From the NCBI GenBank assembly GCA_003991915.1, contig RQTK01000666.1:21691-85690 (forward strand): 64,000 nt of DNA, written 5' to 3'. A program made the position numbers and the translations under genes. The notes under the pieces were generated by a model. That model was not told the DNA's origin, made no database searches, and saw only the letters and a program-made list of their open reading frames with translations. Shown piece after piece: positions 1 to 14,900 of this stretch. Numbering within the stretch: position 1 is the stretch's first letter; every line of letters starts with the position of its first letter. Source of the stretch: Elysia chlorotica (taxonomy: Eukaryota; Mollusca; Gastropoda; Plakobranchidae).

Positions 1-115
1 AGAGAGAGAGAGAGAAAGAGAGAGAGGGGGGGGGATAGGAGAGAGAGAGAGAGAGAAGAGAGAGAAGAGAGACAGAGAGAGAGAGACAGAAAGACAGAGA
101 GAGAGCATAGCAAGG
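1..115. repeat. GA microsatellite
   Basis: Imperfect (AG)n at the window start, probably continuing to the left. Confidence 0.95.
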
Positions 116-174
116 AACAAGATAGGTTAGAGATTCTGCTCCGGCGTCAAACCATAGCTCTGGAGTTTGAGTTT

Positions 175-330
175 GATTTGGTTGCTCAACGTCCAACAAA
201 GGCTCTATAAGAATAGGCTGTATTGTCGACAGGCTTTAATCTTAATATCTGACAACTTATGTGTGTGCTGCCACACACAAGACAAGGCGGGGAGACCTGG
301 ACTACTGTATCAGCCAATCCCATCATAGCT
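175..330 (-). mobile_element. Diverged SINE copy, reverse orientation
   Basis: CTCAACGTCCAACAAAGGCT, then TGTGCTGCCACACACAAGAC and AAGGCGGGGAGACC, follow the reverse complement of the SINE body in order. Identity is low. Confidence 0.45.
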
Positions 331-443
331 CTGTCCTAAGACTTGCGGAGCCAAAAAAATAATGGTCAGAAAACTCCATGCCTAAAAGGGCGTAATTACG
401 TGACCCGTATTCGTCATATTGAATCGCAGAGCATGTAATTTCA

Positions 444-628
<185 letters not shown>

Positions 629-1082
629 GCTCTGTGGCTCTATTCGCTTGTCTGGTGTTATTTTCTGTCGCTCTTGGCGAGATGGTGTAACACTCAGTGT
701 TAAGTTTTGCAATCAACTTCTTGTCGTCTCGAGGTCACCCTTTAAGATTTTTTTTTTTTTTTTTGGCGTTACTAAGTTGTTCGGTTTTTTTGTTTGTTTT
801 TTTTTTTGTTTTTTAAACTGATTTCGATTCTACTTTGTTACGCCTACATCTTTTCTAATTTGATTTTTTTGATCCCACTTGAAACTTGTTTTTTACGGTG
901 GTTGCTTTTTGTGTTGTTGTTTTGTTTTTGTTTTTTGCTTGTTTTTTTTTTTTGTACGTAGAAGATGTCAGAAGCATTTGCATTTTTTTGAATTAAAAAG
1001 AAATAGAAACTTCGAAAAATAAATTTCAATTTTTTTTATATGAAGAGAGAAATAGGGTCAACATCCTTGGTGTTTTAGTGTG

Positions 1083-1432
<350 letters not shown>

Positions 1433-1566
1433 CAAAGGAACCCATTTCAAATAATCATAGTTTACAATACTGCTATCATTTACGTTTAGCAACCAACTAA
1501 ATGCAATTCAATTCAATTTTATGTACACTATAGGAATTAATATCTTTAAACAGTGTCCACGATTAG

Positions 1567-1700
1567 AGACATTTGTTGAGTTGAGTTGGTTTTATGTCCA
1601 ACGTCCGCACTTTATAGACCACATTGTGGACGGGTCCCAAGACTAACGTCTGACAACCGCATGTACTGCTACATAAGAGACAGGTCGGGGATACCATTAG
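1567..1700 (-). mobile_element. SINE 3' half, reverse orientation
   Basis: GTTGAGTTGAGTTGGTTTTA then GTCCAACGTCCGCAC and GACGGGTCCCAAGACTAACG are the reverse complement of the SINE end at 4,010-4,140, with many substitutions. Confidence 0.65.
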
Positions 1701-2114
1701 TAGATACATAACAAAATGTAGTAAGGGAAATAGGCGTCACACTAGGATTGCGTAATTCAAATTAATTATCTTATTTTCGTTGTCGTTTTTTTTTACCTTA
1801 GATAGTGATCAAATAGAATGCCAAGTGGACGAGTCCAATAATACCTTCTCATAAACAGAATCAGTGGGGTAATAAATCGACTTTCGTTATAAACCGTCAC
1901 CTTCACGTTATGTTTACAACAACCCAAACCCATACGAAATTAGATTTTTTTTTCTTAAATCAGAAAATCGTGCCTGAACCCTTTGGTACTGGTAACATTG
2001 TTTTATCTCTAATACTCCTAAAATATATATTACTATTTTTAAACCGAGATAGTATTATACAATTTACAATGTACAACTGAGGTGTTGATTAAGTTAAAAT
2101 CGCAGATTAATTTG

Positions 2115-2334
2115 TCACTAAAGAAGGGCCACTACAGGCAAAGGTTTCCTATTGTTTATTGAGTTGTTCAACAGCAGCATCATACAACATTGATGAGATG
2201 GTTTTGTGGTGCATGTACTAAAGAAAATGTTACTAAAGAGGGCCCACTACAGGCAAAGGTTTTCATTGTTCCTTGAGTTGTTCCACATCAGCATCATGCA
2301 AAATTGATGAGGTGGTATTGTTGGGTATGTACTC
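2115..2334. repeat. Two tandem copies of a ~110-bp unit
   Basis: CACTAAAGAAGGGCCACTAC and ACTAAAGAGGGCCCACTACA each begin a unit that continues AGGCAAAGG, GAGTTGTTC, CAGCATCAT and TTGATGAG with moderate divergence. Confidence 0.8.
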
Positions 2335-2979
2335 ATGTTGAACTACGGAGATTTATTTAATGCTCCCTTTATCCTCCAAAGGACACTCAGGGGTTTTTCA
2401 AATGCCCAGCAATTTCCGAAGAATTTCCTACTCCATGTACTCCATGTATAGTAGGTACCTCTATGGTCATGTCTGTTATACTGTACCGGTACCCAACGCT
2501 CTAGGAATTTATCAGTCGATCTCAAAGATCGTTCGTAATTTTCTTGAAGAGACTTTCTCCACATGAAACAAAAGCCATTCAAAGTTCTTGGGGCCTTCTA
2601 GAGTGGGGCTGTGTCTTTAGTCTTTAGTCTTTGGTCGTTATTCAAGAATCTGAGTGAATTGAGCCTTAGAAGTACTAAGACCATTATGCTTGAAAAGGAA
2701 AGAAAGACAAAATTGAGAAGGGAAATTACTAAAATTGGATATTTCCGGCATATGCATGTTGTTTTAATGGGATTTCGTTTTCAGTCTTCTTTTGTCAACG
2801 ATGTCTTACATAATACATGCCTTGCGGTATAAACACAGAGATAACACATCACATAATCCCGACCTTTAGGCATGGGGTTTTCTGATTGTTTATTGGCTCC
2901 TTTAAGTCCAAGATAGAGCTATTAAGTGGACGCCGGTCGCCGTAGAGGATCGTCCAGGGGAAAATGGAAGACGTTAAAC

Positions 2980-3003
2980 CCAGAGAGAGAGAGAGAGAGA
3001 GAT

Positions 3004-3054
<51 letters not shown>

Positions 3055-3058
3055 CAGA
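2980..3058. repeat. GA microsatellite
   Basis: (GA)n with a few interruptions, within the diverged repeat family. Confidence 0.95.
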
Positions 3059-3886
3059 GAAACCCACCTCTCAAGAGAAAAATCTAACATCACGATCAGG
3101 GTCGTCATCATTTTCAATATGGACCCACTTATCGCAATGCATCGAATGATAGACATTGAGACTATAATAATACAAAGTGGGTGCCTGCCGCGCAGTTCGT
3201 TGTGGGGAAGTTCGGCATTCTCAACGCGCAGTAAAATTTATGACGCAATAATGGTCTTTCTTTGTTATTCAATTAATATTTTCACTTTCACAAAGCTTAG
3301 ATCTACAATTGATCAGTCTCACTCTGAGTCACTCAGTGCAATGCAATAAGGTCTAAGGAGGCACTTAGACTTCGAGCAGGCAGCATGTCGTCCCTTGAGG
3401 TGAATCAAGTTTATACTACCGGTAGTTGAGAAGCTTTTTTTCGGCCTTCTTCACGCGAACTGCATAATGAGGAAGTGCGACTTTCTGAACGCGAACTGCG
3501 TAGTGTCTACCAACGGCCATAATAATAGGCGAGCGTCTTTCCGAGAAATGATAGCATCACTAAACCTACTTTTACTATGGCAGTAGTTGATGGAAAACCG
3601 ACAGCGCGATATGGATCGTCACCGTTTTCGTTATGGACCTTCTAATCGCAAGATCTATGATGAAAAACATGGAGACTGTAATTAGAAAGTGTCCTACTGA
3701 GATTGAGGATTTGCGATTCACACTTCAACCACGTATTACATAATGGAATCCTTTAGGCATAGGGTTTGTTCTAATCGCCCATTGGCTCCCTGGATCTAGT
3801 ATAGCGCTCTGATGGGACAAAGATGCAGATTTGTTTACATATTGTCTTCTTTTCGATCATTTTATGGTTCCGATATTGCAAGGGAA

Positions 3887-4150
3887 GCGCGGTGGCCCTG
3901 TGGTAGAACATCGGCTTCCGACGCAAAAGGTTCGGATTTGAGTCCTGGCGATTTCGCTTCCTACTGGTTGAGTCCGTGTCAGTTTAATGTGACCTGCTGA
4001 GACAGGAGTCATAGTACCCCCGCCCTGTCTCGTGAGTAGCAGCAGCACATTAAATTGTGAGACGTCAGTGTTGGGGCCCGTCCGCAATATAGCCTATATA
4101 GTGCTGATGTTGGACGTTAAATCAACTCAACAACTCAACAACTCAACAAC
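3887..4150 (+). mobile_element. tRNA-derived SINE
   Basis: Head GCGCGGTGGCCCTGTGGTAG resembles a box A, and GGTTCGGATTTGAGTCC resembles a box B. The body continues through GTACCCCCGCCCTGTCTCGTG to GTTGGACGTTAAATCAACTC and a CAACTCAACAA tail repeat. It is the best-preserved of several copies in the window. Confidence 0.78.
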
Positions 4151-4571
4151 GGCATAGCCCTCTGATTGGAAACCAATGCAGGTTTCGTTACATAATTATT
4201 GTCTTCTCTTCTATATGGGTCTGTTATTCCAATCCCAAAACCTCTAATGATTAAAGAGTGTCCTGCGGAGATGGTAGCATTATCTTCACTTACTTTTATG
4301 GCAGTGGTTGAGGGGAAAATGACAGGGCGATTAGACGGCCGACCGAGTAGGCCTACTCATCAATGTTTAAAGAGGCCGATGAATGGCCGAATGGCTTGGA
4401 TTTAATCAGTACATTGTCAAGAGCTGGCTGGTTTTCAGTTCATAGATTGGTTGTCCGCTAACTTGTTCACATGAGATGAGCTGGGATGTGGATATTTACT
4501 AAACTTGGTTAATTTCTTAGCTTGGAGAGCTAGAAGAGACGGAAGAAGTGGATGGGCTGGGAGAAAGAAGG

Positions 4572-4574
<3 letters not shown>

Positions 4575-4625
<51 letters not shown>

Positions 4626-4715
4626 ACAGAGAAAGGCTGGAAGGGGTTGAGAAAAAAAGAGAGGGAGATTAAAAGAAAATAGACTAAGAGGTAACAGAGA
4701 GAGAGAGAGAGACTA
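4575..4715. repeat. GA-rich tract
   Basis: (GA)n of about 55 bp followed by mixed purine sequence. Confidence 0.93.
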
Positions 4716-5098
4716 GAGATAGGGATCTGTCTATATAATTATTTCTCGCTCTTCCTCTCTATCTCCATCTCTCTCTTTTACTTCTTTTACCCACTCACCA
4801 ATCTCTTTCTGCCTAGATCTAAAGATTATTGTTACAATACTTTGAAACATAATGGGCTGTTTAAAAGAAGGATAGCTAAGTTCATAGAACAAATAATTTG
4901 TTATTGTGCATTAACGTTAGTTTGTTGTTTCAAAGTGGGCTTTTTATGTTTTCGTTTTTTCTCCTTAAAAAAAACCTGGAAATTCCTGCTTCATAACTAC
5001 ATGGTGCTATTCTTGGAAGGTGGATTATTACAATAATTCCAAGAAAAGGCCAGACTGAATTGCACAGTTGCCCTATGTGAACTGTCTAAATGGATGGG

Positions 5099-5114
5099 CC
5101 TCTCTCTCTCTCTC

Positions 5115-5153
<39 letters not shown>

Positions 5154-5215
5154 TTATCTATCTATCTCTATCTCCCCCTCCCTCCCTACCTCCCTCTCTC
5201 TCTTCCTTCCTCTTT
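5099..5215. repeat. CT / TATC / CCT compound microsatellite
   Basis: (CT)n passes into TATC and CCTC units and then a T-run. Confidence 0.93.
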
Positions 5216-6009
5216 TTTTTTTTGTTCTCGCCCTTTCACTATTTTTTGTAAGTGTATATTTCTGTTTTGTTTATAGTGTCTGTATATCGTTCTAATGTTA
5301 TCTGTCGTCTTTCTCTTTATATATCCACCTATCTATCTATCTATTTATCCTATCCATCTCACAAAAATTGCTATAAATTTATATATACATGTCATAGGTC
5401 ATACAAGTCATTATTGTACACGTAATTACTTAACTGAACACTGTGACCCGCTAATCGTTACAAGTCAAGAACTGTCTCTAGGATCGTGATCCTCAAACCA
5501 GATCCAGGTTGCATCTCTGTGGGGTTCGTGGGGTTGGCCCTAATGTGTTTTTACTATGACCTTGGCCCACCTGAACCTCTCATGGAGTACAAGAAGCTGG
5601 AAGAGAGAGAAAGAGAGAGAGGGTGAGTGAGAGAGAGAGATAGAGAGAGAGTGACTGAATGAGAGAGAGGGGTAGAGAGGGCGAAGGTTTTTTTTTTTGT
5701 TATTTATTGTGAAGAAAAGAGGAAAAAATTTTGTGGAAAAAAAAAAACTGTACCACCATAAGAGAAAATAAGGAGACTTCATAATATGCGTTTTGTTTCG
5801 AGACTTTCGGTGCATGACAATGAGTCAGCCCTAGAGATGCAGTGAAAGGAAAAGCCACTCTCATGAAAGGCACACGCACAAATGCACAGTTACGTAACTA
5901 TGCAGACACTACGTAGGCATTCAGTGATTGTGTCAATCTCTACTCGCAACGAAAAGGTTGCGAATTTAGCGGATATCATAAACTCTTTAAATAACAGAGC
6001 ATTCTATCT

Positions 6010-6150
<141 letters not shown>

Positions 6151-7000
6151 ATGGATATAATATATGATAAAACAGTCACCAACTTAAACAAATTTTATAT
6201 TTGAGTCATAATCGAGGCAAAGTCACCGAATCGACGGAAGTGATCCCATTTTTGCACAGCAATGATAATTGTTATCTGTTCATTTTTTTTAATTAGCATC
6301 ATAGGTAGGACATAACAATACTCGTACTACCTACACGCCTACTAGACTTAGAATGTAAACTGTACTAGCTGTAACTAATATCTTAGGGATATATCTCACT
6401 TAAGTTCTAAATACAAATGTTCGTTTATTTTGGTGACTTTGTTAAATTTGGAAGCCTTTGTAATAATCAATTACCCTTTCAACCAAAGCACTTAATTATT
6501 AATGAGGGAGTGGACTCATAACAGTAAACTTAACATTAAAAAAGCAAAACAAAACAAACATCGATCAAGGTTCATCTTAAAGGATGTTTGTGTAAGAAAG
6601 TGGAAAGTGCACCAGCCACTTTTGTTTTGAAGTGCTATGCCAAGGATTTCGGCCTTCTCATAGTTTTGTGTAACACAAAGATTTTTCATAAACTGTTATT
6701 TTGGGTGGCCTCGATTATGATTCAACTATAAATTTTGTTTTGGTTGTTGGTTTTTTGTTTTTGTTTTGTTTTGTTTTTTTGTGTGGTTTTTTTGTTTTGG
6801 TTTTTGTTTGTTGTTTTTTTTGTTTTTGTGTGTGTGTGGGGGGGGGGGGGTGGGGAGGGTGAATGGTTGATGTTGGTTGTTGGGTGGGGGTTTTAAGCGA
6901 AAGGGGGTGGTGAGTAAATTGAGAAAGAAAGTATCACTTACCAAAATCTACAGTTTTGCCATATTCGTAATATTGATAGAAATGGTGAGAGAGAAAGGGA

Positions 7001-7144
<144 letters not shown>

Positions 7145-7401
7145 GACTCAAAGACGAACAACTTATAGCTTCGAAAGAGAAATTCTGACTAATGCCACAG
7201 ACAGAAAAGGAGGAATCGTTAGGCTTAGGCAGGGAACATCTATGCCTCATCCAGTGGAATACTAATGGTGGCACATGGAAACACCAGGGATCGCAATTCT
7301 TTATGGCAAACATTATAGGAGGGTGTTCTTCTTCCTTTTTAAGCATAATACATGTATGTCCTCTCGGCCACCGGCATTACCAAGGGTCAGAACTCCCGTG
7401 A

Positions 7402-8683
7402 ACTACGATCTCAGCCCGGACTGTAGCAGCTGTTTCCAATAACACAGGTTAAGAGTTGGGGTTGTTGTTTTTTCAATGTCTATTTACAGTGTTTACGGAA
7501 AAGAATAGTTGTTTCGACATCTGGCAGCACATAGTCGGTAGCCTTTGCTGCGTTTGGTAATTCCCAAACAATTATCTGGGCGGCTACTGGTCATTTAAGT
7601 TCCTCTGGTTAGTGCTTTCTGTGGCATTTGAAAAGTGTAATAAATCACGCACATGTTATAAGATGTAGAACTACACCCACTTGTGTGTTGGCAGTCAACA
7701 AAAAATAAAACGTCCATTTCTCACCATCATTACAAAAATGAACCATGACACCAACAGTCCAGTATTGTAAAAAATTAATTCATTCACTCCATTCATTATC
7801 CATAATTATCAATTCTCATTCGAACATCCAATAATTTTGTCGGTTTATTATGATTCTTTTTTTTTTTACTTAAAGATGAGAGCATTTATGTTGAGCAGCA
7901 TTCTCGGACATTCTCATCTTACCCACGCCCTCCTACTGAGAGGTGAAGGGCCTCCACAGTGTCATACAATCAGTTGTCCATTATCCATAAGGCACACTTT
8001 GGTTGACCGTCCACTTTTTCACCGGGAAAGAAATCGGTACCTTGCTTCCAAACCATAAGAGAGCATATTTACTTGTGTTTGTCCTCGGCGCCTAATGAGG
8101 TATCTGTAAAACACTGGTGTGTATAATAACTGTCATAATCCTACACATGAATTTTTTTAATCCACTGTATATACCTTTTACTTTTAACCAACCTTTTTAT
8201 GCAGAATTTGTATACTTTTACCACTCATGGAGATAAAGGACTCTACTAGTATAATGTATTAACTAGCTTAGGACATTATGGACACAATAATATAGCCGTT
8301 ACCGTGCTGACATGCTGTAAAAACAAACACTTTCACTCAGCCACTCATTTTCGATCAGCAATTAATTTTTTAAAGAGAACTTGGAATCGTTCCTTAATAG
8401 AGAACATTTTCACAGCGCTTTGGTTGCGATAAATAGATGAATGATTATTTTGTGATTTTTGTAATTGCAACTGAAATGGTGTTTTAGGTGAAATTATAGA
8501 GATATTTTTTAAAGTTGAGTTTAATCGCTGGGGATGTTTGAAATAATCTGAATAATAATTCCTGTTCGGGTTACCAAAAAAAATATGATTGTAAAAAAAC
8601 TTGATTGCTTGGTTCATTCAGTGTAAAAGAAGGAGTAAAAATTGAATGGGGTTTTTCTTTGTAGACTGTGGACTTAAGACTTC
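7402..8683. other. Unannotated intergenic DNA
   Basis: AT-rich; only short open frames with no family resemblance. I see nothing else in it. Confidence 0.6.
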
Positions 8684-8718
8684 ATGACAGTTACAATAAT
8701 GAACCATGAAATTGGACA

Positions 8719-8824
8719 GCCTATCTATCTATCTATCTATCTACCTACCTACCTACCTACCTACCTACCTACCTACCTACCTACCTACCTACCTACCTAC
8801 CTATACTACCTATATATCTATCTA
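8719..8824. repeat. (TATC)n to (TACC)n compound microsatellite
   Basis: Six TATC units switch to about fifteen TACC units and then back to TATC-like sequence. Confidence 0.96.
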
Positions 8825-8879
8825 TTCACAAAATTGCTTGATCATCACACGAAAACCAAACCATAAAATGCATGCACCC

Positions 8880-10003
8880 TAAAATCTAGACTACATGCAT
8901 TTTATGAGTTGCAGGGATTTTAAAATGTAGTATGGTTTTAATGTACACTACGTCCGTAAAAACGTTGGCACAGTAGCACACCAAAGCATTCTGAATCAAA
9001 GTTTTCTTAAGACACACATTTCCGCCCACCTCCCAAACTTCTTTCAAACTCAAGATTATTTAAGCTACGTTAATCCTGGAATTCTAATTTGGATATTTAA
9101 TTTTGTCTTCATTGATAAAAAAAAGTAGCCTTCGTATTCTCATATGCTTACGACTAGTCGTAAGCTACCACGGCCTTGTACTTACGGCCCCAACTTAAAA
9201 AAATCTCCAAATAAAACAACGAAAGACAATTGAAGAGACGGGACCGCTTGTGTTCCAGAAAAGGGATTTGTTTTCCATCTCTCCAAACCTATGTCAGTGT
9301 TTGGGCAATTGGAGACGTACTGCATTGCTTTATAATAAAAATCATGAAATTTATCTTAAGGGTTACAACACAGCCTTCAAGAAAGCAAAATAATGTTCGT
9401 TCGACAGATGAATCCGGTGAGTCAGTGATACGTTAATTAAAAAAGGAAAAAAAACTGCTGAAGGCCAAGAAGCAAAAGTCGCTCTAAGGTCGTACACAAA
9501 ATGTCACCCTGATTCAAATTAACCGCAAGAGGTGAAAAGTGGAGAGAACTTTCCTAGTCATACTCGTTAAGGACAAGTAGGCCTACAATGTAGTTCAAGG
9601 CAAGCCAGTGTCCGGATGATTCATACTCCGACGCTCAAAACTACATAATTATGAAATAGAAATGCAAAACACTTTAAAAGTCCGTTCTGGACAATTCCTT
9701 TTCGATTGGCAGGGCAAACAATTGTATAAACATACAGGCAAACTTTGTAAAAATATACATTTTGAAACAGCAGTTTTGGAGGAATGGGGTAGGGTTGAGT
9801 TAATTATTTCTATTGGTAGTTCAAAATCGTAGCTATTTGGCTTGTGAATGCTAGTTAATCATAAAACCATGAAAATTTTGGTTACTAACAGCAATAATGG
9901 ATAAAATGACCTAAGTCGGAAAGTTTTTTTTGACGGACAGGTTTTGCTTTTGATGAAACTATAGACACGAGAATATAACAAGAGCCGTTATAAAATCAAA
10001 GAA
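8880..10003. other. Unannotated intergenic DNA
   Basis: No gene, RNA or repeat recognised. Confidence 0.6.
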
Positions 10004-10075
10004 ATGAACTTATTAATAATAGTAACAAACAAGGCAACAACATTAAGCCAATTGATGTTGTTGTTGATGATGATA

Positions 10076-10077
10076 AA

Positions 10078-10151
<74 letters not shown>

Positions 10152-10174
10152 TAATAATAATAATAATAATAATT
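10076..10174. repeat. (CAA)n then (TAA)n microsatellite
   Basis: Some 24 CAA units switch without a break to TAA units. Confidence 0.97.
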
Positions 10175-10199
10175 TATGGTTTGGTTTTCGTGTGATGGG

Positions 10200-11600
10200 G
10201 CCATGTGTTAAATCGTGTGCAGCCTACGTGTGATCTTTGTTATCCAGCACTTGCAGCTAAAGAAAGGAAATAGCAAGCCACTCGAACATTAAGCTCATCG
10301 ACATACTCTCAGCATTTTAAATTGCTTCTGCCGTGACTTTGTGAGGGGAAATGGTAGCAATGATTGAGTACTATTTAGACTCAAGTACTTTAATCCACTT
10401 ACTAGTAACGGATTTTTTGGCAGCAAACTCGACATCTGTTTAAAATAAGTTAGTATGGAAACCTTGACAAGGCACTGCTAATGTTAAAAAAAAAAAAAAA
10501 AAGATTCGCATTTTGATGTGTTCTTATGGTTGAGGTGATCAAGGAGTTGATGACCTGCGTCGCTGAAATTCCTGAAAAGGTTCATACGCTGAAGGCCCGC
10601 AAGGTTCAAGACCTGCAAGAAAGTTTGAAAGAACGGAAGATAAAAAAAAAACAGAACAAGATTACGAGGTCAGGTCAGTATTATTGTTGAGCGTGCCAAG
10701 AACCCCTACTTCACCACATGCGTGATCATAGTAGACTACCCTGAGGTCAAGGAAATTGTAGCATTAGATCTACTACTTAGTAGTTAGTACTAGAAGTGCG
10801 GCAGTACTAAGCAGTAGTAGAATAATTTTGTAGGCTTACCTGCAGCAATAGGGCATATGTGGGAAGACCAAGAGGGCCGTGCCATCAAACAAACCTATTT
10901 TCTTAGTTAACCCGGGGAGGGAGCAATAAATGCCAAGGTCAATATCCTCAGGATAGTTTAGAGTTTCCACCTGTGTGAGCACTGTCTTCGTTTGTAAATG
11001 TTTATACCATGTTGACTAGTAGTATCAGCGATCTACAAGGAAACTACAACCACGAGAGTGCTTAATCCTCACCGCCCCACGATTTTGTTTTGTTTGCATG
11101 TTTTAGTTTTCGGGTGTTTTTATTCTTCAACTCTTTAATCAGCACAACAATGCTAGCTAAGCACCATCTGACAACAGTACAATATTATCCTATGTCCACT
11201 TTGCACTTGGTCTCCACCCTCCCTCACAAATGGGTTAACAGCCCGAAAATAGCAGATGCAAGTAAAATGGTATTAGTTTTTTTTCTTCTTATATAGGATA
11301 AATGAAACCCATCGACAATGCAAGGAAGACATTTTGGTCTTAAGTTTTAGTTTCCTTAAACATGTAGATGCAACAGTTAATTTTGTTGTTTGATTTTTAA
11401 ATTTTCCTTCTCCCGCCCCCACCTACAATCTTTGTATCAGTAAGAAAGTAAAATAAAATTAATCCTTCTATGTTGGCTATTCCCAGAATGAAATTCCAAA
11501 CTAGATGAATAAAGTTTACCTTTCCCTTTGAATTACTATAATGTGTGACAAATTTCTACTTCTATAATGTGATTGTTCACTGATCAAATAAAAAAATTAA
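10200..11600. other. Unannotated intergenic DNA
   Basis: Contains an A-run at about 10,484 and small TAGTAGT-like words near 10,770-10,820; no gene recognised. Confidence 0.6.
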
Positions 11601-11614
11601 AAAATGGTAATTAA

Positions 11615-11636
11615 TAATAACAACAACAACAATAAC

Positions 11637-11695
<59 letters not shown>
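11615..11695. repeat. (TAA)n microsatellite
   Basis: AAC units at the left pass into more than 20 TAA units. Confidence 0.96.
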
Positions 11696-11959
11696 TAACG
11701 GAGTAAGTCTCTCCCCTAGAGATAGTTTCACTTTTACCTTCGAATTTTGTTCACAGCCCGATCAAATGAATTCTTACAGCAATTTTGGTACTTTTTTTTT
11801 ACACACCCCATCATTTCTCTATCATTTAAAACTATTCTTACAACAGCCAATGACCCCCTCCCCCCTCCCCACTCTAGGTTGTAAGATTATATTTGAACAG
11901 CCCCTCAGGCTCTATTTAAACCAGAGATTGGGTTTCCCCCTTTCAGAATATTAAGACAT

Positions 11960-14900
11960 AGGTTTAACACAATGGCATGCATACACTTTTGCTGTTCTGA
12001 AATTATTAGCAGAGAAACAACTGACCAATAAAATAAAAAAATAAAAAAATAAAAAACTACTCATCTCAGAATTGGACAGTAGTTCATAAAGAAACACGAC
12101 ACATAGTTGTCTTTGTTTTTTGTTTGGTTTTTATTCTTGTTGCTTTTAATTTTATTACTTTAACATATACATAAACTTGTGTGTGTGTTACTTTCATCTT
12201 CTCTACATAATTCTTATTAATATCTGGAATGGTTCCGCAACAGAGAAAATCAATTAAAAAGCACATAAGCGATATGAGCAAACATTTACAACTTTATGTC
12301 ACAAAAGATAATTATAGGAAAGACTAACTTAAAGTAATTTCAAACAAAGATTGTTAGGATGTGAAAATATATAAATAATAATATAAACAATCTGGAATTT
12401 TCTAGGAATTTTCATAAATGCAAAATTTATTGTCTATTTTTTAAAATAATACTCTTACAAGCAACAAATAAATGTCCATTTACCGACATAGTCAAAGATT
12501 CAGTCTTCATCTCCCAGTATTATATTTAACAGTATTTTCTTCATCCATAAAATAAGGTTTTTTTTACAGTGTAATTTGATACAGGGATCTGTGTTGTAAT
12601 GTCATTGTATTACTTTTAGTACCAGCATAACAACAATGAAATTCTGATCATGGCAACTGTTGCTGTAATATAAGTACTACCCAGTCAAGCCATTGTAAAG
12701 ACTGGTTAGATTTATAGCACCACAACCAAAGCCACTTCAGTTGAAATTTTGCTTGCTCTATTTGGACTAACTTAACCTATTCATGATGTTCCTCATAGAA
12801 AGTTCTTACTTTTTCTAAAGTACTTATTTTGGGTTGATAATTTATATCGCTAAAATAATGTTGCAACAACCACCCGCTTTACAAAACTGAAACTAATTGG
12901 AATTCCTGTTGCATTTTTTTCCTACAAGAAATCAAATGTTCTTTGCAACAGGGAAGGTCTTTCCAAGTTTTACCTCCAAGTTTTACCTCTCCAATGTGGC
13001 AACGAGGATCCTATACAAAATCAAAATAAATTGGATTGACCAAGACTTACGTATAGAGTGAAATGCATGTTCTTTTGAATCAAATCAGTTCTAAGTTAAT
13101 TCCAGGGAATACTTTTACAGCTTTGCAACAATGTACAAAAAATCACAACCCTTTGATTATATACCAAAATGTGCATTGTGGGTAAAAAGAAGTTGAATGA
13201 CTTGCATACAATCTTCAGGAGAAATATAATGTTAAAAAAAACTAAAGCCTGTAAGTAAGATATGAAAATAAACATGCATGCTGAACTACACATAATGAAC
13301 ACAGAAACCCACTCAACATGAATGTAGGTTTCACATCTTAAACAACTGGTTTTGTAGGTTTGAATCTCTTAAGAAACCAAAGATAAATTTGGCTGTAGAA
13401 ATGCAAAGCCATGTTAATGAAAGCTTGGCGTTTTGATAAAACTCTTTACAAACATGTAGAGAAAAAATAGGTCTAAAAAAATTATTTTGCCTAGCCAGCT
13501 GAATAGGTTTCTGCTTCTGATGCAAGAGTGAAAAAATAGTCTCTACATCAATCAGACAACATAACCCCCCTCTTGAAAGGAGAAAGTTTATTTTGTCAAA
13601 TTTTCTTCCACTTGAGTACAAAAATAATTTGTGCTGACCTTAATGCGGTGATTTATTTGTTAAAACATCAACTTTTTTTCTTTTCTCTTTGTCCAGCAAA
13701 ATTCTCCTACTGTTAACAAATCTTTACTTTAATCAGCTGCCATATCCTACTTTGTTCTTCCCAAAATCAATAGGAGGGGTAAATGTAGACCGGTGGTATG
13801 TGTCTCAAAATCAGAGATCATTGGGGGTGAGGAATTTCATTTCTTTTAAAACCAGTAGCATTTATTGTGCAATAAATCATCATGAGTCGCAAAGTGAAAA
13901 AAATGGTAATGATTTGTGCAGGACAACAGCAACATTATTGAATGAACCCACGTAAGGAAAATTGATGATATTCTGCCTGGTCATAATCAACAAGTTGTTT
14001 TATGTCCACTTTTAACCAAGATAATAACATAGCACAGGGAAGAAGATGCACTTGATTGTCACTCTTACTTTATCCAGGTTCACTTGCAGTGCAGCTACAC
14101 ATGTTGGTTTTCACAGGTAGAAGCAACAAAACCTGAATTCTTCCATGCTACTATTTGCAACATGTTTCCTCATCTTTCTCTTCATAAGTGCCATTCTACT
14201 TCTAACTTAAAACTAATAACATAGGTCATCAAATACAAAGAATTGAATTATAAATTACATGAGGCAGCAGTGCAACACCAGAAAATTGACAACTCCCTAT
14301 ACACTTAAGTGTAATCCCTTTAATAACTAGTGATTCCCTTAACTAGTGCATTTAACTGTGAAAATAAAATAACAAAAAAAAAAGAAAAACGACATAAAAG
14401 TTCTGAGGACATGATGACATTTTATCTAAATAAAATTAAATCCAATCTACCGGTAACAATAAGAATCCCAATGTGATACAGACACCACAAACAAGTTTAA
14501 TACTTTTCCACCAATACATCTATAAATTATAATAAATTAAAGCATCATTAGTGCAAGTGAAGAAAAATCTTATGTTCATACATCAGTGGGACAATGGCAA
14601 CAAAAATGGTGTCTACGCCATTAATAGCACATTCTGGGAGGCACAGCCGATACACCAAGGTAGCTGTTTGCATAAAGAGGTGAGCAGTGGAAAGCTGTAA
14701 CATAGGTAAAACATGCTAGAGTGTGAGCCTCCTACTAAAGAGACGAATGGAAAAATCCTTTATGTTTTAACATTGGCACACATACATGCACCATCCTCTT
14801 CATTTTTCTATGGTTGTTTTGCAATACTTGAACACTCAGCACTGATACAGTTTGATTCAGTCGAAAACAAGTTTGTACAATGTGGCATTTAATACAGTTT

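Larger units (their letters stand above)
2860..4340 (+). repeat. Diverged repeat family, three partial copies
   Basis: Segments near 2,865-3,170, 3,600-3,880 and 4,150-4,340 share phrases such as CTTTAGGCATRGGGTTT, GGTCGTCATCATTTTCAATA-like and GAAAGTGTCCTNNGGAGATG-like. Identity is about 65-75% and order is partly kept. The SINE at 3,887 sits between the last two. Family unknown. Confidence 0.55.

Noticed and set aside
10004-10195. Poly-asparagine/isoleucine open frame
   Set aside because: Pure (CAA)n/(TAA)n repeat translation; the frame at 11,604 has the same origin.
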